Origin: Ganoderma boninense
Lineage: Eukaryota > Basidiomycota > Agaricomycetes > Polyporales > Polyporaceae
DNA length: 64,000 nt
Reading direction: 5' to 3'
Assembly: GCA_002900995.3 (NCBI GenBank)
Contig: CM035314.1
Coordinates: 589,252 to 653,251, forward strand
The notes under the pieces are model-generated. The model did not search any database. It saw only the letters and a program-made list of their open reading frames with translations, and had not been told where the DNA came from. Positions within the stretch are counted from its first letter, which is position 1. Each line of letters begins with the position of its first letter. Position numbers and translations under genes: made by a program. Of this stretch, positions 43,854 to 55,703 are shown piece by piece.

Positions 43854-44613
43854 CTATCCCGCTTTGGAGTCCTTTCCACCTGCTTGTTGCTGGAGCTTCA
43901 TCTGGAGGACGTTGATGAGGTAGTTCATGTTTTCCTGCTTCTTCTGGATCGTCTCTTGCAGCGCCTCGAGGTTCGTCCGAATGTACTCCACTTTGCTCTC
44001 GTAGTGCTTCAACGCCTGTGCCCGCGTCTGCATCCCCGAACGAGTGCTCAGCGAATGCTCAAGGCCAATAGGAGCGTCGAATGCACGCAGATATTTCGGG
44101 CGCCACATTGCACAAGAGACAGGGATGGCTACACACACCTTCTTCACGTAGTATCCCGTCCCGACGTCGACGATGACATGCTCCAGGTCGCGTAGCTTCC
44201 CAGGAACGTAGAGGGAATTTGTGAGAGGCACGAGGATGGTCTTCTCTACAATCCGCGAGGGCCGATTCGGGCGGCATCGATCAGCTACACTGGCTCGACT
44301 GTCTGTGTCTGAGGCGCGGGATTGACGAAGACGCACCCTTGTTCTCCGGCTTCACCTGCCCAACATTCTCAATGCATGCCTTGAACTTTGCCTGCGCTTG
44401 GCGGAGCTGCGTATACGAATTTGACAGATGCGTGAGTTCCTGCGAGGGGAGAAGGGGCAAACGACGGCGGTTGCGGAGTGAGCAGGTTCCAGTCTCATGG
44501 ACGAGATGTATGGAACGCACCTCCTCGAGCTGTTTTCTGACGTCTGCGAGTTGCGGGACGTCGAGGTCTGTGACGTTGATCTGCTGAGGTTGTGCAGACG
44601 AGCCGGACGCCAT
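43854..44613 (-). CDS. PFD5: Prefoldin subunit 5
   Basis: Subunit of the hexameric prefoldin co-chaperone that hands nascent actin and tubulin to the CCT chaperonin in the cytosol. Four exons and three short introns give about 158 residues, the normal size. The N-terminal coiled coil ([10 protein letters not shown] ... Leu-Arg-Gln-Ala-Gln-Ala-Lys-Phe) is followed by the beta-hairpin hallmark [13 protein letters not shown] and Val-Asp-Val-Gly-Thr-Gly-Tyr-Tyr-Val. The second coiled coil has Lys-Val-Glu-Tyr-Ile and ends near Leu-Gln-Met-Lys. The start ATG at 44613 places the first helix correctly. A single-copy housekeeping gene between kinase clusters. Confidence 0.93.
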
Positions 44614-44725
44614 CGATGGTGAACAAGAGGCACTCTCGAGACTCGCAGCCACAAGCCTTGAAAGCCAAGACTCCCGCGTCCCGGAAATTCAGCATCATGT
44701 TCAAAAGAACCACTGCACTAATATA

Positions 44726-44797
44726 GCCCGTTTAGCTCAGTGGTAGAGCGCGCCACTCGTAATGGTGAGGTCGGTTGTTCAATCCAGCCAATGGGCA
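44726..44797 (+). tRNA. tRNA-Thr (CGT)
   Basis: A 72-base cloverleaf. Acceptor GCCCGTT pairs with AATGGGC, D arm GCTC...GAGC, anticodon stem CGCCA/TGGTG around CTCGTAA (anticodon CGT, reads ACG), T arm GGTTG/CAGCC. No intron. A TTTTT terminator follows at about 44813. Confidence 0.9.
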
Positions 44798-44961
44798 TGC
44801 GCGTCTGCCACCACTTTTTGTCCGGGACACAGAAAACCCATGAACATGCATGAAATTATGAATACGGGCGATGGTAGTTTGATGGTAACTAGTCGATGCC
44901 TTCAATCTCCTATTTTTAAAAACAAAAGAAAGGCGAACTGTTACTCTGGACGGCAAAATAT

Positions 44962-45033
44962 TGCCCATTGGCTGGATTGAACAACCGACCTCACCATTAC
45001 GAGTGGCGCGCTCTACCACTGAGCTAAACGGGC
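44962..45033 (-). tRNA. tRNA-Thr (CGT), inverted second copy
   Basis: Base-for-base identical to 44726-44797 on the opposite strand, facing it with a 164-base spacer. A TTTT run follows its 3' end. Confidence 0.9.
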
Positions 45034-45164
45034 GTCAATGGCGGCACTTTTTCGCCATACTCAGCCTAGTGGGGTCGGATTCGTCAGCCCTGCACCGACT
45101 TGACTTCCAAGTTGTCTGCTTCTGCATTCATTCGTCCTGGTACCACACCCCCTTGGTCTGCATC

Positions 45165-46923
45165 ATGTCCGACGAGAACAACTCCACCCAACGTACCCGC
45201 CCACCATGGGCACTCCCGTCCAATAATGGGCCTCGGATCGGCCGCGTAGGAGCATGGGGAGCGTCGGGCTCGAGGTGCGCCACAACTCAACTCCCTCTCG
45301 TCGCTGAGACTAATCCAGGCCTCCGATGCGATGCTTTCCGCCTTTCCGTTGCGGCATCGTTGGACGATGCACCTGTGCAGTGGCGGCGGCTCGTCGGGCG
45401 GAAGAAGGATCGCGACGCTCGGAGATCTGGGCAGCGGCGGGGGGCCACCCTCAGGGCATGGCGGCGGAGGACACGCAGGCCACGGTCACGCACACGGGGA
45501 CGATGACGATGATGATGACGATGATGGGCCTGGGGATCGGGGCGAGGACTGGTATGCAGGTGGCGAGCGCAGGTCCGTCTTTTCGTCTTCATCTCCCATA
45601 CTCTGGGTGGCTGAGGGGCTGATGCACGCACTCCTCCAGTGGTATCTCCGTGCAGAACCCAGATCGCGCTGGGCCCGCCCCTGGCGGGAATCTCGTCCGC
45701 GATCTGCTGAGGAGGGCAGCCGAGTACGTCTCCCCATTCCTTCCCGCAGCACATCACGATCCTGGCTGAGCGTACGCGGCCCCTCCAGAGGCGGCCCTCC
45801 GGTTACACCCCAAGGCGCCGCGGAACCTCAGCGTCGGGCCTTCTTTGGTGGAGGACACACGCTCGGGAGCGACGACGTCGAGAGCACATACGTGCCCGAT
45901 CCCGACGCGGAGGCTGCACGTACGTCCCATTTCATGAGCGCTTTCGCAGAGCATACACGGATGCTAACGCTAACCTCGTCCCTGCCCCTCGTTCTCGTTT
46001 TCGCAGAGGGCGAAGAGGAGACCGCGATCCGGCATCTCACGTTCTGGCAGGACGGCTTCAGCGTCGAGGACGGCGAGCTCATGCGCTACGACGACCCGGC
46101 GAACGAGCAGGTCCTCGCCGAGATCAACTCCGGGTGCGCTTCCATTCCTCTCCAATGCATCCCCATCCCCTCTTGCCGCTCCGTCCACGTCCGCAGCCCG
46201 GTCTGACCCTCCCACACAGTCGCGCGCCCCCGCAGATCCTGAACGTGTCCCCGGGGCAGCCGGTCGAGCTGCGCGTCGTGAAGCGCCTCGCCGAGCGGTA
46301 CGCCCCGTCACCGCGCGCGCGCCAGGCCAAGGCGTTCTCCGGGCAGGGCAACCGCCTGGGCTCGCCCGCCCCCACGGCCGTGTCCCTCCCGGCCGCCGCG
46401 GAGCCCGCGCCCATCCCCGGCTCGTTCCCCAGTGCGAGTGCGAGTGCGAGTGCGAGTGCGAGTGTGAGTGGGAGCGGCGCGCAGAGGGGCGCAGAGGACT
46501 TCGGGACGCGGTTCGAGGTGGACCAGACGAAGCCGACGACGAGCGTGCAGATCCGCCTCGCGGACGGGACGCGGATGGTCGCGCGGATGAACATGACGCA
46601 CACCGTCGGGGACATCCGCAACTTCATCAACGCGTGCGTGTTTCTCCCGTGTACTTGTTTTTTTTTTCCATTTTTTCTTTCCCTTTTTTCGCCAAGGGAG
46701 TAGACCTGCGTCTTCTTCGCCTTGCACGGACTTGTGTTGTGTTCGGTGTGGACTGACTGACGGAACTTGGTCCATGGCTCTAACTCACAGCTCGCGGCCC
46801 GAGAACAACGCGCGCGCGTACGTGATCATGACGACGTTCCCAAACAGGGAGCTGCAGGACGACAAGGTGACGATCGAGGCTGCGGGCCTTGCGAACGCGG
46901 TGGTGGTGCAGAGATGGGCCTGA
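45165..46923 (+). CDS. SHP1: p47/Shp1-type SEP-UBX cofactor of Cdc48
   Basis: Adaptor that binds the Cdc48/p97 ATPase through SEP and UBX domains and serves membrane fusion and ubiquitin pathways. Exon 1 45165-45274 joins 45381 onward. Order: Arg-Ile-Ala-Thr-Leu-Gly-Asp-Leu, a His/Gly then poly-Asp stretch, and Trp-Tyr-Ala-Gly-Gly-Glu-Arg-Ser-Gly-Ile-Ser-Val-Gln. The SEP domain follows ([19 protein letters not shown] ... Val-Glu-Leu-Arg-Val). After a Ser-Ala repeat linker comes the UBX domain ([10 protein letters not shown] ... Phe-Pro-Asn-Arg-Glu-Leu), ending Val-Val-Gln-Arg-Trp-Ala. The UBA domain expected at the N-terminus of full p47 is not seen, so this resembles the p37 form or has an unseen upstream exon. 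Confidence 0.88.
46434..46466 (+). repeat. GTGCGA-type microsatellite
   Basis: Tandem GAGTGC units encode the Ser-Ala linker between SEP and UBX domains of the p47-like gene. Confidence 0.8.
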
Positions 46924-47666
46924 TCGTTCTGTTGGTTGATTCAAGTCTTGACTCTTCAAGCTCCTGCAGCTTGAGTCTCTCTGGTATCTTGGAGGCACAT
47001 TGGGGATGGTGTGCAAATTCGGATCGTGTATCGTTAGAAGTCGAAATTGCAGCGATGTACACTCAAGCAAAGCGCATAAGCAACATGTGCAGTGGAATAC
47101 TTGGCCCCAGGGTTGCCAAAACATATCGATCCTGGTTGGCTTCAAGTTGTCTGTGATGGACTGAACGCCACCGACGAATTTTTGTGGCAGAGAAGCGCGT
47201 GGTCAGCGACGGTGCTGTCCAATTCGAGCTAAGTAGTCGCCCGCCAGCCAATCGCGGTCGAGGGTCAGGGTCCGCAAATCCTTCCGGCTTTTCGGTTTTC
47301 GCCAGGGCCCTGGGCCCGCTGGCGACGACGACGATAACGGCAGCAGCGACACTCACCGCGACGACGACGACCGCGCACCATGCCTTTGCGACGCTCTCTC
47401 CACCGTCTCTAACCTCAGGCTCTCGAGATCTCATCCTCGCTACACGCTCTGCACGTGGCGTGTACATTGACCGCCGGATTTCGCACGCGGAGAAGTCGGA
47501 AGACGTAAAAACGAACGCGTGCTCAGCGCGCCTTCGCCCAGTGAGTCTCGCGCGGATTTACTCGGCGCACGCACGCCACGCCTCCGCCTTTGAGCGATTT
47601 GCTGAATGATAATCGAAGCCAGGGTAGTACGCAGGGCTGATAGCTCCATCTCCTCTCGCGCCATCC
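46924..47666. other. Intergenic, no gene called
   Basis: 3' end of the p47-like gene and promoter of the Cys-module gene. A minus-strand frame (47063-47467) includes a Val/Ala-rich run produced by GTC/GAC triplets; no support for expression or family. Confidence 0.4.
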
Positions 47667-50600
47667 ATGGCGGGCCCGTCCATCGTCGTGCCCGCAATGC
47701 CCCAGCCCCAGCCTCAGCGAACTCTCCTGTCGCACCAGTCGCACACGAGTCCTGCAAACATAATGCGCCACGCTGCGGGCGTGTCGGCCTCAGCGGGACG
47801 AAACGCGAATGGAAACGCAACAGCGCCGGCGGGGGGGAGGAAGGAGAAACGCGTTCCGACGCGGCGCGTCTGCTCGGTCGCATCGTGCGTGAACGTGCTC
47901 GATCGCGGGTGGCCGTGGAAGCGGTGCAGGCCGTGCGTGAAGAAGTCGAAGGCGAGGGAGGTGCGCAAGGCGGTGGAGCAGCCGTGCGTGAGCGTGGTGA
48001 GTGCTGCCCTTTGTTCTTTGTACTGCGTACACTGCACATCCGGCGGCGGAGTCCCCACTGGTATTGGAACTTCTCGGATCCTTATGAAGGGGGACGCTTT
48101 CTTTCTCTGCGTGAGGCCTTTGCACGTTGTTTTGTCTACCTCCGATGCGATGTGTTTCGCCTATGTCTTCTTGAAACCGTGGAGAGGAGCCGCCCAAGCC
48201 CAGGTTCAGCTTGCGAGCTTCGCGTCTTGGCTATATCAGCAGAGAAAGGGGGGGGGGTTCGACGGTCTTTTAAAATCGGTACGGGGGATACGGAAGGTCC
48301 TGTCTCGAGAAATGTGCAGTGTATGCAGTACAACTCTCCTTCGCTCGCTACTCATATTTGCCCGTGGAACTAATCGCATTGCATCTCACTGTTCCGGTCG
48401 GCATGCCCATGACTTCGGTCTTTCAAGGATATGGCGTGTGCATTGTGTTACATTATCACCGAAGTGGTGGTGCACGCCAACGAGCTCAAAGCAGGCCAGC
48501 CGTACCTCTGCGTGCGCTGCCGCGAACGGAAGGGCAATACTACGGTTTCTACCGCGTCGGCCCAACCTCGTGCTCCCATCCCACAGCAAACCACAGCCCC
48601 TCGAAATATCGTTATGAACGATGCGTCGCCCCCGCCGAAGCGCGACACGCAGAGCCTCGGACATGGCCCTCCTCCGGCTTCTCGAGCGCTCCACTCAAAC
48701 GTGAGCATCCATATTCCTATGCCTCCGCCTCCGCTTCTGCCGCAGAACCAATTTGTGCCCATGCCCCTCGCTTTGGGTGCGAACCCTGGAACGGGGGCGA
48801 GCCTCTTCGACCACGTTAGACGGTTTGTGCACCCGGACCACCGCCACATCCTCGGACCGCCCCACGTACGCGTTCCTCACCCTCCTTCGCAGACTTCCAC
48901 AGGATCTACGCCCTCGTCTGAGTCCGTAGTCGCATCCACCCCCCGTACCACACCGCAGAAGCCTGCAGTGAAGCGCGTCCGCTTGATTATGCCGCACTAC
49001 AGCCACACAGGGGCCATCCTCGCGGTCTTGCCTGAGGACCTGGGGATAGAGCGCTCGTCGCTGCCACACGCGAAGGCGTCGAGTACTCCCCAACCGGTTG
49101 CGGCGGGTCCTGTGGAGGTGGCCAACGTCGCCGGGTCTGGCTCCGCGTCTCCTGCGAAGATGGAGCGGCGCGCGCCGGAGAGGCCTAGGAAAGTAAGCGT
49201 AACGCACACAGAGCACGGATCGGTGAGTTAACCACTGCGTACTTACGCGAGGATCGCCGCGTTCTGACGCTCGGCACTTGTGGGCCTGCAAGATCAAACT
49301 CAAAATACCTCCCAAGCACACTCCACCTGCGCTCGCGCCGGCCCCGATACCCACACCAGCAGTACGTACTCATTCGCTTGAATTCTTGGAGCATTCTTCA
49401 CACATCGCGCGTGCAGGATAAATCCCCCAATGCGGAGAGCCGGAGTGAGGTTGCCGTGCCGCCCCCTCCGTCGAGCGCTCCTGCACCATCGCCGCCGAAG
49501 AAGCGGAAACGCGCGCTGAAGCCCGCAAGTCGCATATGCGAGTCGCCAGGGTGCGACAACGTGATACCGCCGCGTTTCAAGGGCTTGCGCTGTGTCCAGT
49601 GTGGGTTCGCGCGGTGGAGCACGGCCTTCCGGGAGCGATTCGACGGGATACGCGCAGAGCTGGTCCAGGCGGGTATCGCCGGGCCGGCGCCCGACCTGAA
49701 GCAGGAAGCGAGGACACCTGTGGTTAAGGAGCAGCCCGCAGCAGAGGACAGCGTATTGCCGAGACTTGGCGGGGAGGCTGTTGCTTCGGATGCAGCTTCA
49801 CCTTCTCCGTGTCCCGAGCTATTGCGCGCTGGGACGAAAGACGGGAAGGGAGCTTCGCAGTGCACCTCTACTATGCCGGGCCCGCCTTCTGGGATCCCCC
49901 CTCCTGCCGTGTTCAGGAAGCCGTCAATCAAGTCCGTCAAGCTCATCGTCTCCCCTCGACATAAGGAACCAGCGAACAGCGCAATCTCCCTTGATTCTAG
50001 TGCCGGCTCACCGCGAACCGACACTCCGTTATCCGACGCTGCTGACGTCCCGAGACCCAAGATCAAGTCCATCAAGCTCCGCGTATCCGTTCCCCCCAAC
50101 TCGCATACAACAACCACTAAAGTTCCATCTGCTGATACCAGTGATGATGCGTTTGAACCCCTGACATCGCCCCTCACCGACTTAGATACTCTTGAAGACG
50201 GGGAAGTGTATCCCATGGACGTTGACCGCGACCGCGAGGCATCGCACGGGGACACCACTGACTCAGAAGCTTCCGTTCCACTGGCTCGCCGCTATACAGC
50301 GATGGGGACCGAAACCATTCCTGACACCGCTGAAGCCGCCAGTGAATATCCATATCCATATCCGATGGCCGTCGACTATGACTTGGGCTTAGAAGACCAC
50401 ACCGGGGACACGACCGATTCGGAAGCATCGGTCCCACTGGCCGACTGGTCTCCCTCCCACCTGCCTCACCTTACGCCTCGGAGCATGGCGCTACCGCCCA
50501 TTCGCCGCGTCCGCCTCATCTTGGGTCCTGATCCTGCCCGAGCGCTGTCCTCGTCCTCCCGCGAGTCGTCCCCTGACCTCGCGCTTTCTTTGGCAAAGCC

Positions 50601-52112
50601 GTTCAGCGTGCGCCGGCGTTGGGAAGCGCTGGGGTGGGATACGGACGAGTCGGACCTCACTCCGCTGGAAGGTTCCTCGGATGAGGGCGAGTCCGAGATC
50701 TACCTCTCGGAGAGCAGCGACGACGAAGCCGAAGGCCAGGACGAAGGAGGAGGAGGGGACGGTACGGGGACGAGGTTGTCGATAATCATCCCGCGCCGGG
50801 TGGAGAAACCGCCAGAGAAGCACCGCTGGCAGTGTGCGACGGTGCGCTGCGCGAACGTCCTCGCACAGGGCTCGCACTTCAAGAATTGCGACGCCTGCCG
50901 GAAGAGGGCCCATCTGCTCAGGAAACAGGAGAGGAGGCGAGGCCTGCGTGACGGCGCGGTCCCCGGCAAGTACGACGACATGGAGGTGAGCGACCCTCCG
51001 CCGCCGTACTCCTACTTCCGTTTGTGTCCGGCGCTCCTTTTTACCGACTGACCTGGTGTGGCGCGAACAGTACCATATTCCCCCCGATGCCGACCTGACG
51101 CGGTACCGCCAGTGCAGCGTGAGGCACTGCAGCCGCCTCATCCCGCCCGAGCCGCAGTACCGTTACAGGACGTGCGGGCCGTGCCGGGCGCGCAGCCGTC
51201 GAAGCTGGTGGAAGACGAAGGGCCTCGGACCGCCGGACGATGACCCGTCCCTGCGCAAAAGCGCGACGGCGAGCGTCATGGAGCGCGCGATCGCGGATGC
51301 CGTGCGGACGGCCGCGAGGGAGGCGGGTTCTGCTACGGGCGAGCGGATGCGGAACGCGATGGACGAGTCGGAGGACGCTCGCGGCCCGGGCGAGAGGTTG
51401 ATGGAGATGGTACGCACATGCAAGCATGTTTTTTGCTCTTCCTTCCGTTTCGGTGTCGCTTGTCGCTCATCCACCTCCACTCGCGTGTTGTCGCGCGCAG
51501 CCTCCATACCAGCACTTCGCCGCGCTCTTGGAGTCCATGCGTGCCCGTTTCTCCCAGTTCAAGGCCGTGCAGGCGCGCTATGTGCAGCTGAAGGCGCTCA
51601 CAGGGGCGGACGGCAAGCCCATGGTGTTCACCTTCGACGGCGAGTACTCGGTCGTCGCGGACCCGTCCGGGGGCTCCGTCGACGCTGCCGTCAACACGGT
51701 CATCCGCAACGTCCAGGCGGCGCTCGAGCTGTGTTTCCTGTGCGTATCTTGTTTCCGATCCTTGCCTACGGCCCCGGTATTCACGCACTGTGTTTTGCGT
51801 TCATGTTTGCGAACCAGGCCCGCGGGCGTGCGGTCAGGCCCTGAAGGATCAGTGATAGCTTCTCTCAGCGGCGAGTACGTCGCGAAGATTCCCCAGCTCT
51901 CCAAGGCAGAGTTCATCGCCGCCGCTACGGGGACGGGGACCGCAACCCCACCGGGGACATCCGGCGCCACTCAGGCTGAGTCGCCGCCCGCGAGTGGCTC
52001 ATCATTAGAGGTGACTATGGCTGGAGAGTTGCATGTATGCGTTGCGTGGGACCGCCGACATAAGTTCTTCCCCGGGCAGCGCGTAATGCTTCGCTTCCGA
52101 CTCGTTGGGTGA
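47667..52112 (+). CDS. Large protein with repeated Cys4 zinc-binding-like modules
   Basis: About ten exons from ATG 47667 to the stop at 52112; the exon path between 47990 and 48430 is uncertain. Four modules share Cys-x4-Cys-x(12-14)-Cys-x2-Cys: 47871-47936, 49537-49602, 50833-50898 and 51113-51184. Each is followed by a basic patch such as Arg-Lys-Arg or Arg-Ala-Arg. A fifth, divergent site near 48440-48525 is Cys-x2-Cys-x22-Cys-x2-Cys. Long linkers are Pro/Ser-rich with acidic Asp-Ser-Asp-Glu clusters and repeated Lys-Ser-Val-Lys-Leu or Arg-Val-Arg-Leu-Ile motifs. The C-terminal 200 residues look globular (Phe-Asp-Gly-Glu-Tyr-Ser-Val-Val-Ala-Asp; Gly-Glu-Tyr-Val-Ala-Lys-Ile-Pro). No named family is recognised; a nuclear role is a guess from composition. 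Confidence 0.7.
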
Positions 52113-53031
52113 ACATCTGGTCTTGTATATCCCCCTTTTGTCCAGTGTATAGGTCATTTGCTTACCAACCGAACCCCGCATTACTGATGGCGATTCAAGT
52201 CTCGCAGTTGGACGAGATTTGTGTGAAATATGCACTTATGTAGTCGTCTTATACGATCGAGGGGCTCGTTTCTTAAATCTACTCCCTCACAGTTTAGGTA
52301 GTTGCTGTATAATGTACACGTATATGTTGTGCTAGATACGCTTTCTTAATGGACCTGGAGTGTACGATCCACATCAGCAAAAGTGGAAAAGTCCCCTCTG
52401 GCAATGTGAGAACTGCCCGAAATACGAGTTCATGCACCGGATTGCGACGTATGGCACTGCCATGCAATCCTCACAATCCTCGCGATCCTGCCAATCCTCG
52501 CGAGATAGTGCGTATATTGCACGGGATTTTGAGGGAGGGTATGGTCCTTTTCTGGTTTGCACGATCACGTATAAAACCTCAAATAGTGCATAGTATTTTC
52601 GGCATTGTCTTACAACACAATCCGGCAGGATATTTTTCCACTTTTGCTGATGCAGTCACACTATTTGGGTACGATCATGTCACAGTCAAGTATCGCTTGT
52701 GGAACAATGCAGTTGCGAACACACAAAAAGTCCCACAGGAACACGATATCGATGCGACCGAGGCGTGAGCAACTGTCCGCGTAGAAGCCCTACAACTGGT
52801 GTTCAAGCTGTGATTTGGTTCTCGAGACCACACGAGCTTGGTAAGTAGCACGTCCAGGACATCGCTCTCGCGGGGCGGCGAGCCGTCCGAGCTGGCGTGC
52901 GAGTGGTCTTCGCCTCAAATGACACCCTGCGTTGGAGAGCTGAGGAGAGATGAACCGGCACGAAAGGTGTCCAGCAGCCACGAAGCGCCGCGCGAGCGCA
53001 CGGGGGCACATCGAACGTCCGCAACGAAAGT
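52113..53031. other. Intergenic with short CAATCCTCR tandem array
   Basis: Around 52463-52503, units of about nine bases (caatcctca, caatcctcg, cgatcctgc, caatcctcg) repeat. Otherwise AT-rich with no supported gene. Confidence 0.45.
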
Positions 53032-55703
53032 CTATGACGCCGCCTTGACCGGAAGAGTTCGCGGGGTGACGCGCGTACGAGGAGTGCGGTGCGTCGAGGC
53101 ATGGAGGCGGGCAGGCAGGGAGCGGTTCCGCTCTGGACCCTTAGTCCGCCGCCTCTTGTGGGTGTGGGTGTGGGTGTGGGTGTCGTCCACGCTCGCCGCG
53201 GACGACGGCGCATGCGAGCTGCCAGAGGGGTCGGCCGTCTGGGCGACAGGAGTGGCGGGCCTGCGGTCGCTCATGCGCCAGCGGGGATGGTCGAGCATCT
53301 TCGCCAAATAGCCCAGGAGGAACTTGTGGTGCGCGACCTTCGCGGCGAGCTTGACGTCCTCGGCCGTGGGGATGCTCGTGACCGGGGTGTCGTCCTGGTC
53401 GCCCCAGTCGACGTCGCCATTGATGTCGCGGACGCTGGCCAGGGGCCCGTCTGAGGATGTGGGTGGGCCGGCCTGGGGAACGCCTTCACCGTCATCGCTG
53501 TGCGGAGGAGACGACGACCTCTGCCGTGGGGACGGGGGAGGCTGCGGAGGCGCGGTTTTCCGTGCTTCGTGCTCCAGGACTTTGTAGTGAGCCCGGAAGG
53601 ACTTGAGCATCGTTGCGAGGAGGCTGTCCATGGGGGTGTGGAACAGCAGCGGCTTGTACGGGTGCTGCATGTAGAGGATGCCGGAGCTCTCCATCGCCAC
53701 GGACTTCTGGCCACACGCGTACGCGCTGCCGGGTCCAGTGTACGTATCGAAGTAGCCCTGGATGAACCCCGAGGTGCTATTGCAGTTAGAGTTGAGGTAA
53801 CGCACGGCGTAGTAGAGGAGAACGTGGAAGAACGACTCCAGCTCGTCCGCGATCTGGACGGGTCTCGATAGATCGGAGAGTAGATTGACTGACATGAACT
53901 GGTAAGTTCCCTAGATATGAAGCGTCAGCCGGAAGTCTGAGTGGAAGCGTAAGATGACGGACCATGCGATGTGCTCGACTGGCCTTCGACGCCGCCTCGT
54001 GCGTGTCAACGGGCTTCGAAAGCTCCCAATCGGTCAGGACACCCGTCCACATGATTGACCGCTTCGCGCCATTCTGCTGACAAAAGATTTTAGGGTAAAT
54101 CAGAATATTGCCGCCACTGATGTCGCGATGGAGTATGCGAAGTTCAGGTTTCACGGCCGCTTCATGATGAGCTACCAAGGCTGAGTTAGTTCGTCGACGA
54201 ATTGTGTAACATGTCTCAGGAGACGTACCACGCATGCAATCCAACACGATGGACACTAATTGCTGACCGTATTGGAAATTCTTCAAGGGCAAGCAGACCT
54301 CCTCAACGACGACCCGGTAGTGAGTGTGCTGACGAAGAGGCCCAGTAGAACAACCAGTGACGTGCGGGGTAGACCCCGCCGGATGGGTGACTAGCGTATC
54401 GCCCGTGGGTACGTCGTCTCTTTTCCTCTTCTTGTTTCCCAGAGACACAGAAGAGGCGAGAGCAGTAGAGGATGACGCAAAGGATGAAGAAGGGGAGGAT
54501 GACAGAGGAGCGATGGATGGAATCGTAGACTTGCGCTCCCACCAGTCAGCGGTGATTGTTGTCTGATTGGCGATATCGCCGTGACAGACGAGCGTTGGAA
54601 CGTTGGTGACCTTCGCTGCATTGAGCCTCTTCAGGATGTCACCTTCTCGCTCGGCGACCTTGTAGGAGAGGCGCCACGCGTCTTTGAGCCATACAAAGCG
54701 GCGGGTCGCGCAGTCAAAGGCGACATAGCCACACGTTCCACGACCCGAAAAATCGCCAGCGCGGAACGCAGGCTTCGCGATGAGGAAGGTGCGCTGACGA
54801 TCTCCGTCTGGAACCTGAACCCTATACCGCGGCCAATCGGACGCGAGTGATGCGCGAAAGAGAGAGCGCACATAAGCGAAAGTGATAGATTCGTAGGCTT
54901 CCTCGTCCTTGAGGGCCCGTTCCGAATGGTCGAAATCTGTGACATCCGGCAGAGCTGCCCTGTCCATGCGCAGGAAGTCGATGTCCCTAGGCAGAACACG
55001 AGTAGCTGTAGGATCGAAACCGAGGGAGTCATTGTCGAGGAGGGAAGAGCGGGAAAGGTAGTTGAAGAGTATTGCGGGGTCATCAAAGTAGTCAACGGAC
55101 GGAGTGACGAGGATTCCAGCGCGATCCCATCGCAGGAGTCGAAACCGACGACCGATGACCAGGAACATCAGCAGGGAGACTCGATGTTGGGAGGCAAAGA
55201 GGAGGTCTGCAGAAGCAGAAATCTCGACGAAAATCCGGGCCCGAGCGCGTTTGACTTCGCTGCTAACAGCTGAGGACTGAATGTTCTCGAAGGGATCGAT
55301 CCCAGGCAGATGTTGACGGAACTCGAATGGTATGAGTTGGTCGAACCACCGTACACCACCGTCATGATCGCTGCGAAACATCGCGAAACAAGTACGTTGG
55401 ACACTAGCGTCGCACCCAGTCTGCTTGCCGTGAGTGAATGAAGAGATGTGGAATCCGGGCGCGAGCTTCGTATTCACCGCGTCCATCTGTCGTGCCCATG
55501 TCGGGCGTTGAGCAGGTATGGTAGATCGAGAGAATTTGATGACTTACAAAAAGCAGTGAAAGTTCCGTGTCAGGCAGGGCATCTGCACCTTGAAGCGTGG
55601 CAAAGTCGTCGTGAGATTCGATTGCTGGCGCAGGTGCGCAATCCGAGGAGAGAAACTGGTCGAGGAATTCATCGTGGTCCAGCTGAACAGCTGAATTTGC
55701 CAT
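53032..55703 (-). CDS. FunK1 fungal-type protein kinase, copy G (second subfamily)
   Basis: Exons 55703-55548, 55486-54229, 54171-53963 and 53910-53032, 833 residues. The first exon begins Met-Ala-Asn-Ser-Ala-Val-Gln-Leu-Asp as in copy F. In the nuclease-like patch the Asp is absent (Cys-Phe-Ala), the third residue of the Glu-Phe-Lys position is Arg, and Arg-Gly-Gln is missing. The kinase loop reads Gly-Arg-Gly-Thr-Cys-Gly-Tyr instead of Thr-Arg-Gly. Trp-Leu-Lys, His-Arg-Asp-Ile-Ser-Gly-Gly-Asn and Asp-Trp-Glu are intact, and Gly-Thr-Tyr-Gln-Phe replaces Gly-Thr-Trp. The tail has a Thr-His repeat (GTGGGT microsatellite at about 53157-53184) before Lys-Arg-Arg-Arg. It diverges from copy H across 760 bases. 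Confidence 0.9.

Noticed and set aside
47063..47467. Minus-strand frame with a hydrophobic Val/Ala run
   Set aside because: The run comes from GTC triplet repetition; no start context, intron or family support.
52463..52503. CAATCCTCR tandem units as a CRISPR-like or centromeric array
   Set aside because: Only about four imperfect nine-base units; a simple minisatellite.
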